Positions 36,393 to 44,632 of a stretch of 64,000 nucleotides of DNA are shown in pieces (position 1 is the stretch's first letter; each line of letters opens with the position of its first letter). The translations under genes were made by a program, and so were the position numbers. Source of the stretch: CAYNZP01 sp964401835. GTDB taxonomy: Bacteria; Planctomycetota; Phycisphaerae; SM23-33. The notes under the pieces are model-generated. The model was not told the DNA's origin. It searched no databases and saw only the letters and a list, made by a program, of their open reading frames with translations. Where the stretch lies: NCBI GenBank assembly GCA_964401835.1, contig CAYNZP010000004.1:133232-197231 (forward strand), read 5' to 3'.

Positions 36393-36674
36393 ATGGCAGA
36401 AACAGCAGAAAAAACTAAAAAGAAAATCAAGGGAATGCTTTCCGGTGTAGTTACTTCAACCGGCGCCCAGAAGACGATCCACGTTCTTATCGAGAATCTG
36501 GTCAAGCATCCCCGATATGGCAAGTTCGTCCGTCATCACAAAAAGGTAGCGGTTCACGACGAGAACGAAGCTGCTGCCAAAGGTGACCTTGTAGAAATTG
36601 TTCCGTCAAGACGGCTGAGTAAGACAAAGACATGGCGGTTACTGCGAATCGTTCGCCATGAAGTTGTCGAGTAA
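36393..36674 (+). CDS. rpsQ: 30S ribosomal protein S17
   Basis: 93 residues. After a lysine-rich start it shows GMLSGVVTSTGAQKTIHVLI and HPRYGKFVRHHKKVAVHDEN and RRLSKTKTWRLLRIV. S17 is a primary 16S rRNA-binding protein of the OB fold. Order rplP-rpmC-rpsQ is standard. Confidence 0.95.
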   Translation: MAETAEKTKKKIKGMLSGVVTSTGAQKTIHVLIENLVKHPRYGKFVRHHKKVAVHDENEAAAKGDLVEIVPSRRLSKTKTWRLLRIVRHEVVE

Positions 36675-36709
36675 TAAAGGTTTAAGCTGCTGATTAAGGA
36701 AGCTGTAAA

Positions 36710-37096
36710 GTGATTCAGCAAGAAACACGATTAGATGTTGCAGATAATAGCGGAGCCCGTGAAGTTGGTTGCATCAGGGTTTTAGGTGGTTCGACAAGGC
36801 GAGGTGGTTACACCCGCCGGACCGCTTCTATAGGCGATACTATTGTCTGTTCGGTCAAGAAAGCTCAACCTGGTAGCGAGGTTAAGGCCGGCGAGATAGT
36901 CCGTTGCGTAGTTGTGCGTACAAAATTTCCAGTACGCAGATCTGACGGCAGCTATGTCCGTTTCGATCGCAACGCGGTGGTGATTATCGACGAAAAGGGT
37001 AATCCTCGCGGGACCCGCATCTTTGGTGCAGTTGCCAGAGAGCTTCGAGAAAAGAACTTTATGAAGATCGTATCGTTGGCTTCCGAGGTAGTCTAG
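36710..37096 (+). CDS. rplN: 50S ribosomal protein L14
   Basis: 128 residues, starting at GTG 36710 (AAGGA lies about 10 bases upstream). It contains MIQQETRLDVADNSGAREVG, VVVRTKFPVRRSDGSYVRFD and RIFGAVARELREKNFMKIVS. L14 forms an intersubunit bridge and binds the silencing factor RsfS. The stop is two bases before rplX. Confidence 0.96.
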   Translation: MIQQETRLDVADNSGAREVGCIRVLGGSTRRGGYTRRTASIGDTIVCSVKKAQPGSEVKAGEIVRCVVVRTKFPVRRSDGSYVRFDRNAVVIIDEKGNPRGTRIFGAVARELREKNFMKIVSLASEVV

Positions 37097-37098
37097 TT

Positions 37099-37434
37099 AT
37101 GTCAATAAATATCAAAAAAGGCGATACGGTTTGCGTCATTGCCGGCGACGACAAGGGCAAAACCGGTGAGGTATTGCGGGTCTTCCCGATAGATGACAAA
37201 GTTCTCGTTCAGGGTTTAAACCGCGTGCATAAGCATCTTAAGCCATCCAGACAGCATCCGCAGGGCGGAAGGATTCTCAAAGAGATGCCCATGCATATTT
37301 CCAACGTATTGCCGGTTGATCCGAAGACGAATCAGGCAACGCGTGTAGGTTTCAAGATTAACAAGGACGGCTCCAAAGAGCGTATCGCAAAGAAGTCTGG
37401 CGAATCTCTTGGCGTCGTAAAGAAAGCTAAGTAG
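37099..37434 (+). CDS. rplX: 50S ribosomal protein L24
   Basis: 111 residues. It has the KOW motif at the N-terminus (KKGDTVCVIAGDDKGKTGEV) and GLNRVHKHLKPSRQHPQGG. L24 is an assembly initiator of the 50S subunit near the tunnel exit. It begins two bases after rplN, so the two are likely coupled. Confidence 0.95.
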   Translation: MSINIKKGDTVCVIAGDDKGKTGEVLRVFPIDDKVLVQGLNRVHKHLKPSRQHPQGGRILKEMPMHISNVLPVDPKTNQATRVGFKINKDGSKERIAKKSGESLGVVKKAK

Positions 37435-37445
37435 GTGTAGGCACC

Positions 37446-37997
37446 ATGGCAGCTCGCCTTAAAGAAAAATACAGTAACGAAGTGATACCGGCACTCAAGG
37501 AGCGTTTTGGGTATAAAAACCCGATGTCCATTCCAAAGCTGGAGAAGATCGTGGTTTCTATGGGTATTGGTGATGGCGATAAAGAAACAGCCAAGCTGGA
37601 GGCTGCTGAAAAGCAACTCGGCATTATCGCGGGCCAAAAGCCTGTCATTACCCTTGCAAAGAAGTCGGTAAGTAACTTCAAACTTCGTGAAGGCATGAAG
37701 GTTGGCCTGAAAGCTACTCTTCGCGGCTCGATGATGTACGAGTTCTTCGATCGCCTGGTGAGCGTGGCTATCCCGCGAGTCAAGGACTTCAGAGGCCTTA
37801 GCCCTTCCAGTTTTGACGGCCGAGGTAATTACAACATGGGCTTGGTGGAACAGTCGGTTTTCCCGGAAATCGATCCCAGTAGCATAACGTTTACCCAGGG
37901 TATGAACATATGCATGCAGACATCAGCAAAGTCTGACGAGGAAGCCAGAGAGCTTCTGGCTCTTATGGGCATGCCTTTTAAGACAGAAACAGAATAA
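37446..37997 (+). CDS. rplE: 50S ribosomal protein L5
   Basis: 183 residues, standard. Typical parts are IPKLEKIVVSMGIGDGDKET, AKKSVSNFKLREGMKVGLKA, LRGSMMYEFFDRLVSVAIPR and DFRGLSPSSFDGRGNYNMGL. L5 binds 5S rRNA and contacts P-site tRNA. The C-terminus LLALMGMPFKTE is the usual one. Confidence 0.97.
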   Translation: MAARLKEKYSNEVIPALKERFGYKNPMSIPKLEKIVVSMGIGDGDKETAKLEAAEKQLGIIAGQKPVITLAKKSVSNFKLREGMKVGLKATLRGSMMYEFFDRLVSVAIPRVKDFRGLSPSSFDGRGNYNMGLVEQSVFPEIDPSSITFTQGMNICMQTSAKSDEEARELLALMGMPFKTETE

Positions 37998-38012
37998 GAG
38001 GTTTCTTGGAAT

Positions 38013-38198
38013 ATGGCAACAAAAGCACTTATTGCAAAAGCCAAAAGGTCGCCGAAATTTACAACACGGATTATCCGTCGTTGTGAGCTTTGCGGCCGAC
38101 CGCGCAGTGTTTATCGTAAGTTTAAGATTTGTCGAATTTGTCTGCGGAATCTTGCCCACGAAGGGAAGATACCAGGCATGAAAAAGGCCAGTTGGTAA
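38013..38198 (+). CDS. rpsN: 30S ribosomal protein S14, zinc-binding type Z
   Basis: 61 residues, the size of type Z S14. Two CxxC pairs are present, CELC and CRIC, spaced as in the zinc ribbon, with RPRSVYRKFKICRICLRNLA and the C-terminal GKIPGMKKASW. S14 lies in the 30S head. The zinc form is commonly complemented by a cysteine-free paralogue during zinc limitation; none is seen in this window. Confidence 0.96.
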   Translation: MATKALIAKAKRSPKFTTRIIRRCELCGRPRSVYRKFKICRICLRNLAHEGKIPGMKKASW

Positions 38199-38216
38199 AG
38201 TAAGGATCTAAATTAA

Positions 38217-38615
38217 ATGAGTTTGTCTGATCCGATAGCCGACATGTTGACACGTGTTCGCAACGCCTTGTCCGTCAAGCACAAGACGGTCAATGTCCGG
38301 GCTTCCGGAATTTGCGAGGGTATTGCCCGAGTGATGAAGGAAGAAGGTTACATCGAAGATTATAAAAAGATCGACGATGACAAGCAGGGTATGCTTCGAA
38401 TTTATCTGAAGTATTCCCCGGTTGGAGAAGATGTAGTTACGCATATGTCCCGAGCTTCCAAGCCCGGCCTGCGTGTTTACAGCTCTGTCGGTGACCTGCC
38501 AAAGCCGCAAAACGGACTGGGTATATCTATCGTTTCAACGTCCAGGGGCGTTTTGAGCGATAGGCAATGCCGTGAGCAGAATGTCGGTGGCGAAGTTCTT
38601 TGTATTGTTTATTAA
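38217..38615 (+). CDS. rpsH: 30S ribosomal protein S8
   Basis: 132 residues, standard. It begins MSLSDPIADMLTRVRNAL and ends with GLGISIVSTSRGVLSDRQCR and GGEVLCIVY. S8 binds 16S rRNA helix 21 and in E. coli represses the spc operon. rplF follows 15 bases later. Confidence 0.97.
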   Translation: MSLSDPIADMLTRVRNALSVKHKTVNVRASGICEGIARVMKEEGYIEDYKKIDDDKQGMLRIYLKYSPVGEDVVTHMSRASKPGLRVYSSVGDLPKPQNGLGISIVSTSRGVLSDRQCREQNVGGEVLCIVY

Positions 38616-38630
38616 CGGAAGAATCGACCA

Positions 38631-39209
38631 ATGTCGCGAATAGGAAAAAAACCTGTTTCGATTCCTGATGGCGTGAAGGTTTCCATCAGTGACCGGACGA
38701 TTAATGTTGAAGGGCCCAAAGGGAAGCTTTCCTGGACCCATCGCAGCGAGGTCAAGGTAGAACTGGATGAATCGGCTAAGATTGTCACCGTGACCCGAGA
38801 TTCGGATGATCGCTTTGTCAGAAGCCTCCATGGGATGACACGCAGTCTTATCGCCAATATGGTCGAAGGCTGCCTTAACGGTTATCAAAAAGCTCTTGAG
38901 GTCTACGGCGTCGGTTATGGCGTTCAGCTTCAGGGCAACAAGTTGACGTTGTCTGTAGGCAAGAGTCATCCGGTTGTTTTCGAGGTCCCCATGGGTATAA
39001 CGGTTGATGTCCAGACCCCTCAAGCCCGTGGAGATAACGATCCGGCAAAGTTCAGCATCAGTGGTGTTGACAAACAGGCAGTGGGCGAGCTTGCTGCCCA
39101 AATACGTATGTCTCGTCCGCCCGAGCCCTATAAGGGCAAAGGTGTTCGCTATGCTGGTGAATATGTACGGCGTAAGGTTGGTAAGGCATTTGCTGGAGCA
39201 GGCGGCTAA
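38631..39209 (+). CDS. rplF: 50S ribosomal protein L6
   Basis: 192 residues. It begins MSRIGKKPVSIPDGVKV and contains VEGPKGKLSW, a short insert of LTLSVGKSHPV type, and the C-terminal RPPEPYKGKGVRYAGEYVRR and KVGKAFAGAGG. L6 lies near the sarcin-ricin loop at the factor-binding site. The length is slightly above the usual 178 because of a loop around residues 121-137. Confidence 0.96.
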   Translation: MSRIGKKPVSIPDGVKVSISDRTINVEGPKGKLSWTHRSEVKVELDESAKIVTVTRDSDDRFVRSLHGMTRSLIANMVEGCLNGYQKALEVYGVGYGVQLQGNKLTLSVGKSHPVVFEVPMGITVDVQTPQARGDNDPAKFSISGVDKQAVGELAAQIRMSRPPEPYKGKGVRYAGEYVRRKVGKAFAGAGG

Positions 39210-39242
39210 TTGTCTTTGAAAAGTTAACCAGGACGGTAAGCG

Positions 39243-39611
39243 ATGAAGCTTGTAAAGAAAAAAATGTTACGGCGTGAACGGCGAAAACGCCGTGTCAGAA
39301 AAAAAATCACAGGTACGAGCGATAGGCCGCGTTTGACGGTCTTCCGTAGCCATAAGAATATCTCTGCCCAGATCATTGATGATACGGCAGGGCAGACCCT
39401 TGTGGCATCGGGTTCGCTCGAAAAGCCCATCAAGGAAAAGGCCCCCAGCGGTGGCAATAAGCAGGCTGCTGTTGCTGTCGGTAGCGACCTTGCCGAAAAA
39501 GCGGTCAAGGCCGGAATAAAAAAGGTCGTATTCGATCGTAACGGCTATCCTTTCCATGGGCGAATTCGCGAGCTTGCGGAAGCGGCGCGAAAAGGCGGTT
39601 TGGAGTTTTAA
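39243..39611 (+). CDS. rplR: 50S ribosomal protein L18
   Basis: 122 residues. It contains RRRKRRVRKKITGTS-type basic residues at the N-terminus, RPRLTVFRSHKNISAQIIDD, and the C-terminal KKVVFDRNGYPFHGRIREL. L18 anchors 5S rRNA to the 50S subunit with L5. The gene follows rplF after 33 bases. Confidence 0.95.
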   Translation: MKLVKKKMLRRERRKRRVRKKITGTSDRPRLTVFRSHKNISAQIIDDTAGQTLVASGSLEKPIKEKAPSGGNKQAAVAVGSDLAEKAVKAGIKKVVFDRNGYPFHGRIRELAEAARKGGLEF

Positions 39612-39632
39612 TAAACAGCAGGAGCATGGAAC

Positions 39633-40145
39633 GTGGCGTTTGAGCAAAAGAATCCTGGTTCAAGAGATTTCGAAGCCGAAGGCGGCTTTGAAGATAATGT
39701 GGTACAGATTTATCGCTGTTCCAAGGTTATCAAGGGTGGACGAAAGTTCAGCTTTGCGGCATTGGTGGTTGTCGGCGATCGATCAGGCCAGGTCGGAATC
39801 GGATATGGAAAGGCCAACGAAGTTCCATCAGCTGTGGAAAAGGCTATCTCCGATGCCAAGAAGAATCTTATCACCGTTCCTCTAAAGGGAACAACGATAC
39901 CGCACGAGGTCAAGGGCAGATATGGTGCCTCGAGTGTGGTTTTTGTCCCGGCTTCAGATGGTACGGGCGTTATCGCTGGTAAGAAGATTCGGCCCTTGTT
40001 GGAGTTGGCAGGTATTCATAACCTTCTGACCAAGGCATATGGTTCGACGTCACCGAAGAACCTTCTTAAGGCTGGTATGGATGCCTTGAAACAATTACGT
40101 TCTGCAGAGAAAATCGCACAGCTGCGAGGAGTAAAGATCGCATGA
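39633..40145 (+). CDS. rpsE: 30S ribosomal protein S5
   Basis: 170 residues from a GTG start at 39633, with GGAG 9 bases upstream. Typical parts are DNVVQIYRCSKVIKGGRKFS, VGIGYGKANEVPSAVEKAIS and TKAYGSTSPKNLLKAGMDAL. S5 contributes to decoding fidelity and mRNA unwinding. Its TGA stop overlaps the rplO ATG by four bases (ATGA), pointing to translational coupling. Confidence 0.96.
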   Translation: MAFEQKNPGSRDFEAEGGFEDNVVQIYRCSKVIKGGRKFSFAALVVVGDRSGQVGIGYGKANEVPSAVEKAISDAKKNLITVPLKGTTIPHEVKGRYGASSVVFVPASDGTGVIAGKKIRPLLELAGIHNLLTKAYGSTSPKNLLKAGMDALKQLRSAEKIAQLRGVKIA

Positions 40146-40588
40146 GGCTGGATGAGATACTAAGTAAGGCGGGAAAATACAAAGCCCGTAAAAGAATTGG
40201 CAGAGGCACAGGTAGCGGCCATGGCAAGACAAGCGGTCGCGGCCACAAGGGATACGGCTCGCGTGCCGGTTCCAAGGCTTTGCTGGGTTTCGAAGGTGGG
40301 CAGAACCCCACAATCGCAAGAATGCCCAAGCGTGGCTTTACCAATGCCAACTTCCGTAAGGAATATCAGGTAGTCAACGTTGCTTCTCTTGAAGAGAAGT
40401 TTGACGTTAATGCCAAAGTCGATGCAGAGGCTCTTTTCGTCGCAAGGCTTATCAGCGACGTCAACAAGCCGGTAAAGATTCTTGGCAATGGCGATTTGAC
40501 AAAGTCTTTGACTGTTTCTGTTACGAAATTGTCCGCAACGGCGGCTGAGAAAATCACCAAGGCCGGCGGCAGTGTTGAACAGGTTTAG
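40142..40588 (+). CDS. rplO: 50S ribosomal protein L15
   Basis: 148 residues. The glycine-rich N-terminal part reads RIGRGTGSGHGKTSGRGHKG, followed by GFEGGQNPTIARMPKRGF. The C-terminal domain ends KITKAGGSVEQV. L15 is a late 50S assembly protein. It overlaps rpsE and precedes secY by 25 bases. rpmD (L30), often between rpsE and rplO, is absent here. Confidence 0.95.
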   Translation: MRLDEILSKAGKYKARKRIGRGTGSGHGKTSGRGHKGYGSRAGSKALLGFEGGQNPTIARMPKRGFTNANFRKEYQVVNVASLEEKFDVNAKVDAEALFVARLISDVNKPVKILGNGDLTKSLTVSVTKLSATAAEKITKAGGSVEQV

Positions 40589-40613
40589 CATTTATAAGCG
40601 GGTATTACTTTAA

Positions 40614-42194
40614 ATGGCGTTTCGACTTTTCAGATTAATAATTGGCCTGGTGCTAGCTGGCTTTATAGGCTACTGGCTGGTGCAGAGCGAAGGCGGTATC
40701 GAACAGATATCAGCCGCGCTTGGCCAAGATGCCTCTGCCGGCGAGATGGTTTCCATCGCGCTTAAGGTAGTCGGCTGCCTGTTGCTTTTTGGCGCCTACT
40801 ACTTTGCACTCTGGTCAGACTCGGCGATCCACCGAAATCTGGATAATATCTTTTCGATACCCGAGCTTCTCAGAAAACTCATCTTCACAATTGCACTGCT
40901 TTGTATTTATCGCATAGGCGTCAATCTTCCGCTGCCGGGTCTGGATCAGGATATGATTCAAGCCGATGTGGCGAGGCAGTCAGAAGGAGCGTTCGGCCAG
41001 GCACTTCAGCACCTGAGCATGTTTACCGGCGGTAGCCTGCAGAGATTTGCCCTGTTCGGGCTTGGCATTATGCCATATATTTCCGCTTCGATTATTTTCC
41101 AGCTGCTAACTTCTATTGTTCCGGCCCTTGAGCGGCTCCAAAAGGAAGGCCCGGCCGGTTATAAGAAGATTCAGGAATATACCCGCTATGCCACCGTTGC
41201 ACTTTGCATAGTCCAGGCATTTTTCCTGATGAAGCAGATGGGTGTCAGTAAATACATTTATCCTGAATATCAAGATAACTTTGTCAGGATTTATCTAATG
41301 GGTGTATGTGGCCTGACCGCTGGAACAATGTTCCTTATGTGGCTGGGCGAGCAGATTGATGAATACGGCATCGGCAATGGCATAAGTCTGTTGATTATGG
41401 CTGGCATTCTGTCGCGTCTGCCGGGAGCAATTTACAGCCTCAGCGGAATGGTCGATTTCAGCCTTACCGGAGCAGGCGCGGAAGGGTCGATTGGCCCGCT
41501 TAAGATTCTGTTCCTCGTCATGGCCTTCGTGTTCGTGGTCGCCGGAGCGATCCTGATTACACAGGGTCAACGCCGAATTCCGATTCAGCAGGCCAAGCAT
41601 ATGCGTGGCCGACGGGTCTATGGCGGACAGAGACAGTATCTGCCTTTGCGTGTAAATCACGGTGGAGTAATGCCGATTATCTTCGCCTCGTCACTTATGA
41701 TACTTCCCGGCATTATTTTCGGCTGGGCTTCACAAAAGTGGTCGAACGATGTAACCAGGACACTCAACGAGTCGTTCCGTTACGGCAGCTATGTCTGGTC
41801 AGTCGTATTTGTCGCCATGATATTCTTCTTTGCCTATTTCTGGACTACGATCCAGTTCAGGCCCAAGGATATGGCCGACCAGCTGAGAGACTATGGCAGC
41901 TTTATTCCGGGTCTTCGCCCGGGAAGGCGGACGGCTGAGTATTTGGAGAGGGTAATGGAACGCATTACTTTCTGTGGTGCGGCGTTCCTGGCTGTGATAG
42001 CCGTCATCCCGACAGTTGTGACAAATGCCATTGGGATACCTTACGGAATCGCCACCTATCTTGGCGGCACTGGCCTGCTGATTGTTGTATCAGTGGCGTT
42101 GGATCTGGTTCAGAGAATCGAAGCTAACCTCGTAATGAGAAATTACGGCGGCTTCCTTGGCGGGAGCACGAGAATCAAGGGAGCGTACCGTTGA
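40614..42194 (+). CDS. secY: Preprotein translocase subunit SecY with N-terminal extension
   Basis: 526 residues against a usual 430-450. The SecY core starts near residue 78 with LDNIFSIPELLRKLIFTIAL and RIGVNLPLPG; later landmarks are LGIMPYISASIIFQLL, EYGIGNGISLLIMAGI and the cytoplasmic loop residues RRIPIQQAKHMRGRRVYGG with HGGVMPIIFASSLM. SecY is the protein-conducting channel in the inner membrane. The extra 75 or so residues carry two more hydrophobic segments (about 5-22 and 48-66). A later start (such as ATG 40746) would remove one of them. The stop overlaps the adk start by four bases. Confidence 0.95.
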   Translation: MAFRLFRLIIGLVLAGFIGYWLVQSEGGIEQISAALGQDASAGEMVSIALKVVGCLLLFGAYYFALWSDSAIHRNLDNIFSIPELLRKLIFTIALLCIYRIGVNLPLPGLDQDMIQADVARQSEGAFGQALQHLSMFTGGSLQRFALFGLGIMPYISASIIFQLLTSIVPALERLQKEGPAGYKKIQEYTRYATVALCIVQAFFLMKQMGVSKYIYPEYQDNFVRIYLMGVCGLTAGTMFLMWLGEQIDEYGIGNGISLLIMAGILSRLPGAIYSLSGMVDFSLTGAGAEGSIGPLKILFLVMAFVFVVAGAILITQGQRRIPIQQAKHMRGRRVYGGQRQYLPLRVNHGGVMPIIFASSLMILPGIIFGWASQKWSNDVTRTLNESFRYGSYVWSVVFVAMIFFFAYFWTTIQFRPKDMADQLRDYGSFIPGLRPGRRTAEYLERVMERITFCGAAFLAVIAVIPTVVTNAIGIPYGIATYLGGTGLLIVVSVALDLVQRIEANLVMRNYGGFLGGSTRIKGAYR

Positions 42195-42853
42195 GAATAG
42201 TATTGATGGGACCGCCTGGAGCCGGAAAGGGCACACAGGCTAAACGGCTTGTTGAAAAGTTTGGAATGACGCACCTTTCCAGCGGCGATATTTTTCGTGC
42301 TGAAAAGGCAAGCGGAAGCGAACTCGGCGAAAAACTCGCCCAATACATGACAGCTGGCAAGCTGGTTCCTGATGAGATTGTCGTCGAGATGATGGCTAAG
42401 GCCATGACAAGCGGCGATGCGGATGCCGGTTTGCTTCTCGACGGTTTCCCGCGAACGGTTGCACAGGCAGAGGCGCTTGACGCCACCCTGGCCAAAGCCG
42501 AAAAGCCGCTGGATGCAGTGATTTTGATAACTGCCGATGAAAATGAAATAGTCGAAAGAATTACCGGCCGACGAAGTTGCCCGGCATGCGGAAAGGCCTT
42601 CCATGTGAAGTTCATTCCGAGTGAAAAGGGCGAACTTTGCGATATGTGCGGCGAAAAAATTGTCCAGCGTGAAGACGATACCGAAAGCGTCGTACGCGAA
42701 AGGCTGCAGGCGTATATGGCACAGACCGAGCCGGTGATGGAATATTATAAAACCCAAGAAGGGCTTGACGTTATTGAGATTAACGGAAGTCAGGCACCTG
42801 ACGCAGTAACAAGTTCGCTCTTTGAGGCGATTGAGGCCGTTGGAGCGAAATAA
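42191..42853 (+). CDS. adk: Adenylate kinase, zinc-type LID
   Basis: 220 residues. The P-loop GPPGAGKGT occupies residues 7-15, followed by MTHLSSGDIFR and LLDGFPRTVAQAEAL. The LID has CPAC and CDMC, a zinc-binding tetracysteine. It converts ATP + AMP to 2 ADP. The start is TTG 42191, overlapping the secY stop as TTGA; the residues MRIVLMGPPG match the family exactly, and an ATG at 42206 would delete the first strand. The secY-adk-map order is standard. Confidence 0.96.
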   Translation: MRIVLMGPPGAGKGTQAKRLVEKFGMTHLSSGDIFRAEKASGSELGEKLAQYMTAGKLVPDEIVVEMMAKAMTSGDADAGLLLDGFPRTVAQAEALDATLAKAEKPLDAVILITADENEIVERITGRRSCPACGKAFHVKFIPSEKGELCDMCGEKIVQREDDTESVVRERLQAYMAQTEPVMEYYKTQEGLDVIEINGSQAPDAVTSSLFEAIEAVGAK

Positions 42854-42866
42854 AAGGACGCATCGC

Positions 42867-43640
42867 GTGGCGATTAGGCTCAAGAAACCTGGGCAGGTCG
42901 AGCAGATGCGAAATGCCGGCAGGATTGTTCGGCTGGTATTAGACCGGTTGGGCGAGATAGTTAAGCCGGGAATTACAACTAAAGAATTGGACGAAGAAGC
43001 CGAGAGGCTCACCCATGAATATGGTGCATTGCCGCTTTTTAAGGGCGTGCCAGGGCGAGGTTCGGCTAGGCCTTTTCCAGCGTGTATCTGCTGTTCGGTA
43101 AACGAGCAGATAGTACACGGGATTCCGTCAGAGAGGGTTATACGCGAAGGCGACATTGTAAGTGTGGACTTCGGCGTGGAACTGGACGGCTGGTGTGGTG
43201 ATGCGGCTGAGACTTACATCGTTGGTGAGATTCCAGCAGATGTAAAAAGGCTGGTGGATGTTACCAGGAATTCTCTGGATATCGTTTTAAAGATGGCTGG
43301 GCCCGGTGAAAAGTGGAGCAACATTGCCCGAGCGATGCAGAGTTACGTTGAGGGCGAGGGTTTCTCGGTGGTCAGAGAATTCGTCGGGCATGGGATTGGT
43401 GCTGATATGCATGAAGATCCCAAGGTCCCGAATTTTGTCTCGCGGGAATTGGAGATGCGTGACATCATCCTGGCCGAAGGCTTGGTCCTCGCTGTCGAGC
43501 CGATGGTAAATATGGGAACGCCACATGTAGAATATGCCGCGGACGGCTGGACGGTTATTACAAAAGACGGTTTGCCATCGGCGCATTTCGAGCACACCAT
43601 AGCGGTGACCTCGAAGGGCATCGATGTGTTAACGAAGTAA
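42867..43640 (+). CDS. map: Type I methionine aminopeptidase
   Basis: About 257 residues from GTG 42867, with AAGGA 9 bases upstream; an upstream TTG at 42822 inside adk is rejected. It contains VNEQIVHGIPSERV, the metal ligands in SVDFGVELDGWCGDAAE, GHGIGADMHEDPKV and LAVEPMVNMG. The enzyme removes N-terminal Met from nascent proteins. The substrate loop has a small insert (VPGRGSARPFPACICC) compared with the common YKGFPAS form. It is in the usual place after adk. Confidence 0.95.
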   Translation: MAIRLKKPGQVEQMRNAGRIVRLVLDRLGEIVKPGITTKELDEEAERLTHEYGALPLFKGVPGRGSARPFPACICCSVNEQIVHGIPSERVIREGDIVSVDFGVELDGWCGDAAETYIVGEIPADVKRLVDVTRNSLDIVLKMAGPGEKWSNIARAMQSYVEGEGFSVVREFVGHGIGADMHEDPKVPNFVSRELEMRDIILAEGLVLAVEPMVNMGTPHVEYAADGWTVITKDGLPSAHFEHTIAVTSKGIDVLTK

Positions 43641-43675
43641 AATAAAGAATTCGCCATAATTGGCGAGGTGCGATT

Positions 43676-43789
43676 ATGAAAGTAAGAAGTTCAGTAAAAA
43701 GAATATGTGAAAATTGCAAGGTCATTCGCCGCAAGGGCGTAGTGCGAGTGATTTGTACTAATCCTAAGCATAAGCAGAGGCAAGGGTAG
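43676..43789 (+). CDS. rpmJ: 50S ribosomal protein L36
   Basis: 37 residues: MKVRSSVKRICENCKVIRR followed by KGVVRVICTNPKHKQRQG. Three cysteines and one histidine (CENC, C27, H33) give the zinc-binding form of L36, the smallest 50S protein. A small hairpin, TCGCC/GGCGA near 43651-43666, lies before it. It directly follows map; infA, often between the two, is missing. Confidence 0.95.
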   Translation: MKVRSSVKRICENCKVIRRKGVVRVICTNPKHKQRQG

Positions 43790-43816
43790 ATTCCCAGGCC
43801 TTGAGGAGATAGGTAT

Positions 43817-44200
43817 ATGCCCCGTATAGCTGGCGTAGACATACCGAATGATAAACCGACAGTGGTTTCGTTGCAGTACATACATGGTGTCGGGCTAAAG
43901 ACGGCGAAGGACATTTGTTCCAAGCTTGGCCTGGAACCTACGAGGAAAGCCAAAGACCTTACAGAGGACGAGTTATCCAAGATAGCGGGCCTCCTCGGTG
44001 AGGATTATATGATCGAAGGTCAGCTTCGCCGGCAGACTCAGCAGAACATAGCCAGGCTCAGAGACATTGCCTGCTATAGAGGCATACGGCATCGTCGCGG
44101 CCTGCCCGTTAACGGACAACGTACGAAAACAAACGCTCGTACCCGTAAGGGTCCCCGTAAGACAGTTGCCGGTAAGAAATCTGTCAAGGAGATGCGATAA
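43817..44200 (+). CDS. rpsM: 30S ribosomal protein S13
   Basis: 127 residues. It begins MPRIAGVDIPNDKPTVVSLQ and contains YIHGVGLKTAKDIC and the basic C-terminus GLPVNGQRTKTNARTRKGPR. S13 bridges the 30S head to the 50S subunit and contacts P-site tRNA. GAGGAG lies upstream of ATG 43817. Confidence 0.96.
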   Translation: MPRIAGVDIPNDKPTVVSLQYIHGVGLKTAKDICSKLGLEPTRKAKDLTEDELSKIAGLLGEDYMIEGQLRRQTQQNIARLRDIACYRGIRHRRGLPVNGQRTKTNARTRKGPRKTVAGKKSVKEMR

Positions 44201-44203
44201 ACC

Positions 44204-44587
44204 ATGGCCCAAGGACGTAAGAGCAAGAAAATTCGAAGGAATGTCGCTCGTGGCGTAGCCCACATTAAAGCGAGTTTCAATAATACTATTGTTACGCTTA
44301 CAGATACCAATGGCGACGTACTCGTGACCGAGTCTGCGGGAACTGTTGGCTTTAAGGGTTCGCGTAAGAGCACACCCTTTGCTGCCCAGAGAGCAGCTGA
44401 GCAGGCCGCCCAAAAGGCCAAGAAGATGGGACTGATCGAAATCGATGTCCTTGCCAATGGCCCGGGCAGTGGTCGTGAAAGTGCCATGACGGCACTGCAA
44501 GCGGCTGGCTTGAAGATTTTGTCGATCGAGGAAGTTACCTCGATCCCGCATAACGGATGTCGCCCGCGCAAGAAACGGCGCGTCTAA
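44204..44587 (+). CDS. rpsK: 30S ribosomal protein S11
   Basis: 127 residues, standard. It shows RNVARGVAHIKASFNNTIVT, STPFAAQRAAEQAAQKAKKM and the C-terminal EEVTSIPHNGCRPRKKRRV. S11 is part of the 30S platform near the anti-Shine-Dalgarno sequence. It starts three bases after rpsM. Confidence 0.97.
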   Translation: MAQGRKSKKIRRNVARGVAHIKASFNNTIVTLTDTNGDVLVTESAGTVGFKGSRKSTPFAAQRAAEQAAQKAKKMGLIEIDVLANGPGSGRESAMTALQAAGLKILSIEEVTSIPHNGCRPRKKRRV

Positions 44588-44632
44588 TTTATTGACCAAG
44601 TTCAGGAAGCGACTTTAGGAGTAAAACAGAAA

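Noticed and set aside
43641..43816. infA between map and rpsM
   Set aside because: Translation of this gap gives only the 37-residue L36; no IF-1-like sequence is present.
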